64,000 nt of DNA from Rivularia sp. T60_A2020_040 (GTDB taxonomy: Bacteria > Cyanobacteriota > Cyanobacteriia > Cyanobacteriales > Nostocaceae): positions 33,015-97,014 of the forward strand of contig JACYMD010000050.1 in the NCBI GenBank assembly GCA_015272215.1, written 5' to 3'. Numbering within the stretch: position 1 is the first letter of the stretch; the number at the start of each line of letters is the position of its first letter. The notes under the pieces were generated by a model. It did no database searches, was not told the DNA's origin, and was given only the letters and a program-made list of their open reading frames with translations. Made by a program: the position numbers and the translations under genes. Below, one piece after another: positions 25,392-33,800 of the stretch.

Positions 25392-27596
25392 ATGAAGCAT
25401 CATCAAAATATGTCAACTCAACAATTCGAGCAAACTTATAACCAAATTCAAGATACTGGTAACAGACTTTTAAATTATTTATTAGAAATTTGTGCTAGAA
25501 AAAGCAGTCAAGGAGACGATACTTCAGGGCTGCAAAGCGTCGAAGGAGATATTAATAAAGCATTAACAGCCTTAAAAGAGCAGAAATATCAAGTTGCTGT
25601 AATTGCAGCGATGAAAGCAGGTAAAAGTACTTTTATAAATGCTTTAATTGGTGCAGATATCTTAGCAAGCGAATCTGAAGCTTGTACGGTTTGTCGTACA
25701 GATATTTGTCCAATAGATGCAGAACAAACACCTAGACTTTTAGAATATCAACAAGGGAAAAGAAAACCGATAGTTTTAGTAGAAGGTGAAGCTGAAAAAA
25801 TTAGGCAAGTATTTTTAGAACGCACTCGCCAAATTAGAGAAACAAATAATCCTGACAATACTATCCGCTTTGAATTACAATATCCCATTGAAGCTATTAG
25901 TAAAGTTCCATATTTAGCTGGATTTAGATTAGTAGATACTCCCGGTCCTAATGAATGGGAATCTGATAGCTTTAATACGACAGCTTTAAAGCAAACTGCA
26001 TTAGAAGCCCTGCGGACTTGTGATGCGATTTTATTTATTTTAGATTACACATCGTTTAAAGATAATACAAATTCAGAATTACTCAAAGATTTAATTGAGC
26101 AACGCAGCGAATTTTTAAAAAATGATACTGGTAAAATTTACTTTATTTTAAATAAAGTAGATAGAAAATCCGAAAAAGATAGACCAATACCCAACGTCAT
26201 AGAAGATTTACGCAAAACTTTAATTGGGTTTGGGATTCCAGAACCTATTATTTATCCAGTCAGCGCATGGCAGGGTTTGTTAGCAAGGTTAATAAATAAT
26301 GAAAGTGCGACGAAAGAAAATAAAAAAGATTTTAAATACTTTTTCCTTGCTAGATATATGGAAGAAGATGAAGACGGTGATATTATAGTACCGAAGTTAA
26401 ATCATATTGCTCCTCAAGCCTTGAAAGATAGCGGTATTCTAACTATAGAAAATGATGTCATTCAAACTATCCTTCAAAATTCAGGATGGAATTTATTAAG
26501 TGATGTCTTGGCTAAATTTGACAAAAACGCTCAAGCCATCGATGAAACATTAATCACAGAAATTAGAGGTTGGGAAATAGGAATTGAGCAGCTTCAAGCA
26601 AAAACAGAGGAATATATAAAGCGTTCCGATTCAGCGAGAGAAAACGTTATAAAAGTAAAACAGGCTATAGAAGAAGAAAAGAATATATTAATAGATCAGT
26701 TTAGCAAAGGTATGGACAAATTTGCCAACGATGCCAAACAACTTATTAGAATAGAAATTGAAAAGTTAACAGATATTCAATCTAAAAACAATAGTTATTT
26801 AGATACTTTACAAAACCTTTTTAACTCTATTAAGAAAATGATTCCTTTGGTTAAATTTTCTAATTATAAAATCAAATGTGAGAATAGCAAAGATGCAGAT
26901 AAAATTTGTCAAATTATCAATGAATACTGTTCTCCCATAATTCAGAATTTTTGGTTAGAGGCTCAAGATAAACTGATTAGAGAAGGGAAAAGCATTCGTC
27001 AAAACTTAGTTCAAAAAATCCAAAAACATATTCAAGATATATCTAATGAAATATCAAAATACTTGGGAAATACTTTACAAGTAAAAATAGACGCTAATCC
27101 CATTCTGTTTCCTGATTTTGAATTTTCCGGACTTGATGCCGAGATCAAAAAACAGCAACAGGTATTTAATCGAATAAAAAAAGAAACAAGAACAAAAACA
27201 GGTTGTTGTGATTCTAGCAAAACATATGAGGTAGATATTGCGTACAAAGAATATCAAATAGATTTACGACTCACTTGTAAAGCTATTCAAGACAAAATAG
27301 ATGAACAAGTAGAGAGAAACAAAGAACTACTTGAGCGAGTTATTCAAAAACAGGTATCAGCAGATTTTCAAAAGGCTGAAAAGCAAATTAATGACTATAT
27401 AAATAGATTTCAGCTTGAATTTGATAACTTACTAGAACAAAGAGCGAAACAAGAGTTAATTGCTGATGAGATTATTGCTACTCTTACAAGCCAAAGAATG
27501 GAAGTAAATCAATATTTTAGTGAATTGATGGCTATTCGAGAATTGCTCAATAGTTGGAAGCCAAAGCAGACGCAGGAAGTATCCTTGGAAGCATAA
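25392..27596 (+). CDS. Dynamin-like GTPase
   Basis: 734 residues. The GTPase domain has G1 MKAGKSTFINALIG (G77-K78-S79-T80), a G2 Thr in EACTVCRTD (T99), G3 DTPGPNE (D182) and G4 NKVD (254-257), the pattern of bacterial dynamin-like proteins. From residue ~380 to the end the protein is almost entirely helical with strong coiled-coil character, as expected for the stalk/neck of this family. An unusual short segment, TGCCDSSKTYEVD (near 602), interrupts it. Bacterial dynamins remodel or protect membranes, and some act against phage; which applies here is unknown. It lies 165 bp after a small membrane protein gene, with a weak terminator between. A palindromic repeat follows the stop. Confidence 0.85.
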   Translation: MKHHQNMSTQQFEQTYNQIQDTGNRLLNYLLEICARKSSQGDDTSGLQSVEGDINKALTALKEQKYQVAVIAAMKAGKSTFINALIGADILASESEACTVCRTDICPIDAEQTPRLLEYQQGKRKPIVLVEGEAEKIRQVFLERTRQIRETNNPDNTIRFELQYPIEAISKVPYLAGFRLVDTPGPNEWESDSFNTTALKQTALEALRTCDAILFILDYTSFKDNTNSELLKDLIEQRSEFLKNDTGKIYFILNKVDRKSEKDRPIPNVIEDLRKTLIGFGIPEPIIYPVSAWQGLLARLINNESATKENKKDFKYFFLARYMEEDEDGDIIVPKLNHIAPQALKDSGILTIENDVIQTILQNSGWNLLSDVLAKFDKNAQAIDETLITEIRGWEIGIEQLQAKTEEYIKRSDSARENVIKVKQAIEEEKNILIDQFSKGMDKFANDAKQLIRIEIEKLTDIQSKNNSYLDTLQNLFNSIKKMIPLVKFSNYKIKCENSKDADKICQIINEYCSPIIQNFWLEAQDKLIREGKSIRQNLVQKIQKHIQDISNEISKYLGNTLQVKIDANPILFPDFEFSGLDAEIKKQQQVFNRIKKETRTKTGCCDSSKTYEVDIAYKEYQIDLRLTCKAIQDKIDEQVERNKELLERVIQKQVSADFQKAEKQINDYINRFQLEFDNLLEQRAKQELIADEIIATLTSQRMEVNQYFSELMAIRELLNSWKPKQTQEVSLEA

Positions 27597-27629
27597 CCTG
27601 ATCTAGTCGTGTATTCCATGAAATAAAAA

Positions 27630-27650
27630 AGACGTTGCATTGCAACGTCT
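27630..27650. repeat. GACGT-ACGTC palindrome, copy 1 (core TTGC)
   Basis: AGACGTTGCA-T-TGCAACGTCT is a perfect 10-bp inverted repeat followed by CTACA. It lies between the converging GTPase and peptidase genes and could terminate either transcript. Related copies are at 45329 and 48292. Confidence 0.85.
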
Positions 27651-27700
27651 CTACATGATTATTTCTTAAACATTAAATCATCGGATCGGGAATATTTTTA

Positions 27701-29881
27701 TCACTTTACTCCTTCAATTCCCAAAACCTTAACTAAAAAAGCCCACTTATCCGCAGCTTCTTCAATAATCTTTGTTGTCGGTTTACCTGCACCATGTCCA
27801 GCTTTTGTTTCAATTCTTATTAATACTGGTGCATCTCCATCATGAGCTGCTTGCAATGCAGCGGCAAATTTGAAACTATGGGCGGGTACTACTCTATCAT
27901 CATGATCTGCGGTAGTTATCAACGTTGCTGGATAAGCTGTACCCGGTTTCAAATTATGCAGTGGTGAATAAGCATAAAGGGTTTTGAAATCTTCGGGATT
28001 TTCCGAGGAACCGTATTCCGGAACCCAAGCCCAACCGATGGTAAACTTATGGAAACGCAACATATCCATTACCCCTACAGATGGTAACGCTGCACCGAAT
28101 AAATCCGGACGTTGCGTCATACAAGCACCTACCAATAATCCACCATTACTACCACCGGCGATCGCCAATTTATCAGATTTAGTATAACCATTGTCTATCA
28201 ACCATTGTGCAGCAGCGATAAAGTCATCAAAAACGTTTTGTTTTTTATCTTTGATTCCTGCTTGATGCCATGCTTCGCCGTATTCACCACCACCGCGTAT
28301 ATTAGGTACGGCGTAAACTCCTCCCATTTCCATCCATATCAAGCTACTAACTGAAAAGGTTGGTGTTAAAGATACGTTAAAACCGCCGTAAGCGTAAAGG
28401 TATGTGGGGTTATTTCCATCTAGTTTAATTCCCTTTTTATGGGTGATAAACATTGGGATTTGAGTACCATCTTTGCTTTTATAAAATGTCTGTTTGGTTT
28501 CGTAATTATCGGCATTGAAATCTACTTTTGGTTCTCGAAAAATCGTACTTTCACCAGTTACCATATCGTAGCGATAAATGGTACCCGGTAAAGTAAAGCT
28601 GGTGAATTGATAAAAGGTTTCGGTGTCACTGCTTTTACCATTAAAACCACCTACGGAACCGATACCAGGTAATTCTATTTCTCGGACAAAATCACCGTTA
28701 ATTTGAAAAATTTTAATTTGACTGCGAGCATCTTTAAGATATTCGGCAACAAATTGATTATTAAGAGTACCGACACTTTCTAAAGTTTCTGTGGTTTCAG
28801 GAATTATTTCTTGCCAATTTTTAGATTCCGGTTTTTTGGTATCAATAGCAATAACTTTTCCTCGTGATGCATTTAAATCAGTTTGAAAATAAAAGATATT
28901 TTTATCGTTATCAATCAAGCTGTAAGAAGCTTCAAATTTATCAATTAATTCGACAACTTGACTGTTAGGATTAGTTAAATCCTGATAGAAAACCAAGTTT
29001 TTAGAATCAGTTCCCAGCCAAACTGAAATAATTAAATAATTCCCATCTTCGGTAACACTACCGTTAAAACCCCATTCTTTTTGGTCGGAACGTTCATAAA
29101 TTAAAGTATCCTCCGATTGAGGTTGACCTAATTGATGATAATAAAGTTTTTGATAGTAATTAACATCTTCTAACTTAGTCTTTTCATTTGGTGCATCATA
29201 AGCACTATAGAAAAAACCTTTACTATCATTTGTCCAAGAAACACCAGAAAACTTAATCCATTTTAAATGGTCTTTTAAATCTTCACCCGTGTCAATATTT
29301 CTCACCTTCCATTCTTGCCAATCGGAACCAGCAATTGATATACCATAAGCTAAATATTCACCGTCTTCGCTAATAGATATACCCGAAAGAGCAACAGTTC
29401 CATCTTCGGAAAGTTGATTTGGATCAAGTAAAACTGTTGGTTTATCGTCAAGACTTTTTAAAGTATATAAAACACTTTGATTTTGTAAACCGTCATTCTT
29501 AAAATAAAAATAACGATTTCCCTCCTTAAAAGGAACCCCATATTTTTCATAATCCCATAATTTCGTCAAACGTTTCTTGATATCCTCTCTCTGGGGAAGT
29601 TGTTCAAGAAAACTAAAAGTAACTTTATTTTGCGCTTCCACCCAAGCTTTAGTTTCTGGAGAATCGGGATTTTCCAGCCAACGGTAGGAGTCTGCAACTT
29701 CAGTACCGTGGTAATTATCAACTTGTTCGCTTTTACTAGTTGCTGGATAGTTTAAGTTGTATGCAGTAGTCATGTTTTTCTGGGAAGAAGTTACCTTTAC
29801 ATAGTACAGAAATGTACAAATAATAACTATTGTCAAAAAGATAACTAAAATTTTGGGTAGAAGCGAAAACAATTTTTTCAT
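27701..29881 (-). CDS. Prolyl oligopeptidase (S9A), membrane-anchored or exported
   Basis: 726 residues. A single hydrophobic N-terminal segment (ILVIFLTIVIICTFLYYV, residues ~12-29) precedes the enzyme, suggesting an inner-membrane anchor or uncleaved signal; most prolyl oligopeptidases are cytosolic. The beta-propeller spans ~50-450 (AWVEAQNKVTFSFLEQLP and later blades). The alpha/beta hydrolase domain has the nucleophile Ser in GGSNGGLLVG, the Asp in TTADHDDRVVPAHSFKFA, and the His in ETKAGHGAGKP, so the triad is complete. It cleaves after proline in short peptides. The nearest same-strand gene is far away, so it is probably monocistronic. Confidence 0.93.
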   Translation of the reverse strand: MKKLFSLLPKILVIFLTIVIICTFLYYVKVTSSQKNMTTAYNLNYPATSKSEQVDNYHGTEVADSYRWLENPDSPETKAWVEAQNKVTFSFLEQLPQREDIKKRLTKLWDYEKYGVPFKEGNRYFYFKNDGLQNQSVLYTLKSLDDKPTVLLDPNQLSEDGTVALSGISISEDGEYLAYGISIAGSDWQEWKVRNIDTGEDLKDHLKWIKFSGVSWTNDSKGFFYSAYDAPNEKTKLEDVNYYQKLYYHQLGQPQSEDTLIYERSDQKEWGFNGSVTEDGNYLIISVWLGTDSKNLVFYQDLTNPNSQVVELIDKFEASYSLIDNDKNIFYFQTDLNASRGKVIAIDTKKPESKNWQEIIPETTETLESVGTLNNQFVAEYLKDARSQIKIFQINGDFVREIELPGIGSVGGFNGKSSDTETFYQFTSFTLPGTIYRYDMVTGESTIFREPKVDFNADNYETKQTFYKSKDGTQIPMFITHKKGIKLDGNNPTYLYAYGGFNVSLTPTFSVSSLIWMEMGGVYAVPNIRGGGEYGEAWHQAGIKDKKQNVFDDFIAAAQWLIDNGYTKSDKLAIAGGSNGGLLVGACMTQRPDLFGAALPSVGVMDMLRFHKFTIGWAWVPEYGSSENPEDFKTLYAYSPLHNLKPGTAYPATLITTADHDDRVVPAHSFKFAAALQAAHDGDAPVLIRIETKAGHGAGKPTTKIIEEAADKWAFLVKVLGIEGVK

Positions 29882-30062
29882 TCAAGCTTGATATTGAATT
29901 TCAAATATATACAGAAAGTTCGTTATATTGCATAACGTTTATCAATGATATACATATGAAATTCAATTTTTACGCATTTTTTGATTTATTCCAGAAATAT
30001 TTGGGTAATTTAAGGCTATATGGAATTTTTTATTTTCGTCCATTGATGAATAGAGGTGAGTG

Positions 30063-30638
30063 ATGTTTGAATGGTTTGATGAATTTAAAGCTAGTGTGGA
30101 AGCAGGAATCAAGTCAGGTATTGAATCAAGCGTTTTGGGTTTAGCTCAGTCATTTATGAACGGAATCGAAGATTTTTTTAAAGTTCCAGAACCCGACGGA
30201 GCGTTTGAATTGATTCGTACTTTTCACCCTTCAACCGTTCAAACGATTTCTATAGATGGGGTTACGATTGAAGAAGACTATTGGAAAATTGAATCTTACG
30301 GTGAAAAAAAAGTTTTGCTATTTGAAATTGCCGAACCTAATGTATCGGAATGTTTGCTATTGTGTCAGGCTCAAGTTAAGACTGCAAATTTATGTAAGCC
30401 TGCAAAACTTACCTTGAGCGCTAGAAATTCTGCTGGATGGACTTCCAATCAATATGCATCGGCTGAAGGTACAACCATTTGGCATCTTTGTAAAGTACCA
30501 TTTCACTTTAAAAAGCAAGGATTTTCGGAATCCCTTACTGTGAGTGTAGAATTTCAAAGTGGGGGAGTGTTTTGGCTCAAAGATGTCGAGATTTTACAAG
30601 CTGCTGTTAAACAGTCTTCCAATAGTTATCAGAAATAG
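30063..30638 (+). CDS. Hypothetical protein
   Basis: 191 residues from the ATG at 30063, which has AGAGGTGAG just before it (a GTG at 30060 is in frame). I do not recognise a family. The first ~45 residues are amphipathic helix (FDEFKASVEAGIKSGIESSVLGLAQSFMNG). The rest alternates short strands, looking like a beta-sandwich of carbohydrate-binding or lectin type: TISIDGVTIEEDYWKIESYG, KLTLSARNSAGWTSN, LTVSVEFQSGGVFWLKDVEIL. There is no signal peptide. Codon use matches the surroundings. The ~30-bp tail before a dispersed repeat offers no further context. Confidence 0.5.
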   Translation: MFEWFDEFKASVEAGIKSGIESSVLGLAQSFMNGIEDFFKVPEPDGAFELIRTFHPSTVQTISIDGVTIEEDYWKIESYGEKKVLLFEIAEPNVSECLLLCQAQVKTANLCKPAKLTLSARNSAGWTSNQYASAEGTTIWHLCKVPFHFKKQGFSESLTVSVEFQSGGVFWLKDVEILQAAVKQSSNSYQK

Positions 30639-30655
30639 CCTGTGGGGTGAGAATT

Positions 30656-30835
30656 CGGGTTTTTATAAGGGTTATCTTATTACTCCCTTCCCGACAGAAG
30701 ATTACTGGTTAAAAAAACCGCAGAGACAAGGCAGTGCGTTGCGGAGGCTCCCTCCGTTGTAGCAACTGCCGCGCAGAGTACGCTTCTTGAAAGAGGTAAA
30801 GAGAAATAGGTAATTTTCCAGCGGGATAGGAGTAA
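30656..30835 (-). repeat. Copy B of the ~120-bp dispersed repeat, with a nested palindrome
   Basis: Inverted relative to copy A at 18195-18316 and alike over both flanks. Between the segments AAACCGCAGAGAC and AAAGAGGTAAAG, copy B has about 60 bp where copy A has 16 bp. The extra piece includes the palindromic element at 30730-30770. Confidence 0.9.
30730..30770. repeat. 41-bp multi-stem palindrome nested in copy B
   Basis: GGCAGTGCGTTGC pairs imperfectly with GCAACTGCC, and inside this GGAGG pairs with CCTCC. Such small palindromes are a known style of cyanobacterial interspersed element. It interrupts copy B but is absent from copy A. Confidence 0.7.
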
Positions 30836-30851
30836 TACTATTCCCTACTCC

Positions 30852-33800
30852 CTAACTAGTAACCACTAACTTTTCACCTTTGAGCATCCTCACAGCAGCT
30901 TCGAGTAAAGCTTCTTCTAAATAAGGCTTAGTAAAATAGCCACTTGCACCTAATTGAATTGCCATTTGTCTATGTTTATCGGCACCACGGGAAGTTAACA
31001 TGGCAATGGGTAAATTATTCAAATCGGGATTTTTCTGAATTCTAGATAGTAATTCTAATCCGTCACAACGGGGCATTTCGATGTCACAGAAGACAATATC
31101 GCAAGGTAAACCGGAACGCAATTTATCCCAGGCTTCTTGTCCGTCACGGGCTTGTTCTACACGATAACCAGCTTTAGTAAAGGTAAGAGAAAGTAACTCG
31201 CGTACTGTAATTGAATCATCAACAATCAGCACTGTGGGGTCAATTTTTGCATCCGCAGGTTCTACAGGTATGAAAGTATCTTTTTGCTCCCAAAGACTAA
31301 CAGTACTTTGTTTCGATGTCCGACCCTCAAAGATGTCAATTAACTCCAGCACATCAACAATTGGCATAATTCGACCATCTCCGAGGATGGTAGCACCTGC
31401 TACACCCACAGGTTTTGGTGCAGGTCCTTCAAATTGCTTAATAACAATTTCTTGCTCGCTCAAAACTTGGTCAATTTGCAGTGCAATCATCGTATTACCC
31501 GAACGTACTGCAATTACGGAAATCATATCATCATCTCTGTTACCACCGTAAACAATACCGCGACTCAAGAGACGGTTAAATGTTAATAACTCTTTGAGGG
31601 GACGGAAAGGTAGTTTTCGCTCGCGCCAAAGTATATATTTCTTACCATCGGCATCTTCGCGAATACTTTTAACCGGCATATCCATAGTATCTTCCACACC
31701 ATCCATGGGGAAAGCAATTCTAGCTTTATCCGAAACGCAACATAAAGCTTTACAAATACTCAAGGTTAGTGGTAGACGAATTGTAAATTTAGTACCCTTA
31801 CCCAAACTGGAATCGGTGGTAATTGCTCCTCGGATTTCACTGATAGAAGTCCGAACTACATCCATTCCGACACCACGCCCGGCAAGTTGATCAGCTTCAT
31901 CTTTAGTGCTGAAACCTGAATGGAATAATAGCTCGTATACTTCCATTCGCGAGATAGTTTTTGCTTGTTCCGCTGTAATTAAACCAACCTTGACTGCCTT
32001 TTTCTTGACTTTCTCAGCATCAATCCCAGCACCATCATCGCTGACGGAAATCACAGTTTGATTACCTTGGTGGAAAGCGCGGATTTTGATTGTTCCTTGA
32101 GCAGGTTTACCCCTGGATTCTCTTTCTTCAGGAGTTTCAATACCGTGGACAATGGCGTTATTTAATAAATGAGTCAAAGGATCAGTTAGATACTGAAGAA
32201 TCATTTTATCAACTAAAGTATCCTGACCTTCGATAATCAAATTCACTTGCTTACCGCACTTAATCGAATTATCCCGTACTCCTCGTTCCAAACGAGTTGT
32301 TACCTGAGAAAACGCTTCCATTCTCGATCGAGTTATTCCTTCTTGCAATTGTGAAGTAACTTGACGAAACTGACGCGCTACTCTTTCGTTATCTTCAACC
32401 ACAAAGTCAATATCACTGGCTGATTCTCGCACCCGAACAATCAATTCAATCATTTCTTGCGATAGGGTATGAAAAGGAGTAAACCGATCCATTTCTAATT
32501 CGCTGAAACCCCTATCTGTATTGAAATTATAATTACCACCGCCGCTGTTATCTTTACGACTGGCGAGTAAAGATGCTTCTAATAACGAACGCTCGTAAAG
32601 TTCTTGCATTCTCGCACCCACATCGGAAAGATTCTGTACTTGATGGAGCAAGTTATCAAGGGATTGTCGCATTCTTTCTTGATCTTGTTCCAATGTGTTG
32701 CGATTGACTACCAATTCCCCTACCAGGTTACTCAAGTTATCCAAATGCTTCACCGGCACCCGCATTAATTGTTCCCCTTTACTGCTACGAGTATTTTTAG
32801 GAGAAGTGGAGTTGCTTTGACTTGTACGGGGTATGGATGTATTCGCTTGTTTAAGTAGGTTTTCTAAGTCGCTGAATTCATCATTGATGGTTGAGGTATC
32901 TTCGGTATTTACTGCAACGGGTGTATCGTTTTCTTGGTCATTATTGAAAACAAGTAAATCTTCTAAAGCTGCAAATTCTGCATCTGGAAATTCTTGCTGT
33001 TCGAGTAAGGATTCTAAGTCAGAAAAATCATCAAATTTTAGTTCTTCTTCCTGATTTGACTCGGAATTAAAAGGTAAAAAGGTGATTTTTTCTTCTTTTG
33101 ATGTTGCTTGTAAACTAATTTCGTCATCAAAAGCAATATCTTGGGAAAATAAGTCATCAATTAATTGTGCTTCGGAATTAGTTGTAATCTTTTCTAATTC
33201 TTGTGATGAATCTTTATGGGAAATTACTTCTGCTGCAATTTCCAAGTCAAAAGATGATTCGGTGTAATCTATTTCTGGAGATGGTTGTGCAAAAGGATTA
33301 TCTATATCATTATCGACTTCAAGTAAATTTAAATTATCTTGTTCTGAGAAACTTGTAAATAAATCTTCTTCGATTAAATCTTCTTCGATTAAATCTTCTA
33401 CCGCTAATTGCTCAACATCATTGTCATCGACTTCAAGTAAATTTAAATTATCTTGTTCTGAGAAAGTTGTAAATAAATCTTCTTCGATTAAATCTTCTAC
33501 CGCTAATTGCTCAACATCATTATCATCGACTTCAAGTAAATTTAAATTATCTTGTTCTGAGAAAGTTGCAAGGAAATAATCTTCCACAGCAGATGATTTT
33601 TGAACATCTTGGTTATCAACTTCGATTAAACTTAAATTATCTTCTTCAGCAGTTACCAATAAATCCCGATCATCAGCATTTTCAGCACTCAACGTTAATT
33701 CCAATAAATCATCTAGAGTATCCGATGAAAATGTGGAATCGTTGGAATTATCCTCTAAATCTTCCAACTCCAAATCCGGGCTGATAGCTTCCGATACCTG

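Noticed and set aside
23753..27596. Calling the GTPase cluster a LeoABC or other named dynamin system
   Set aside because: The partner proteins do not show the features expected of those systems, and only the GTPase can be placed in a known family.
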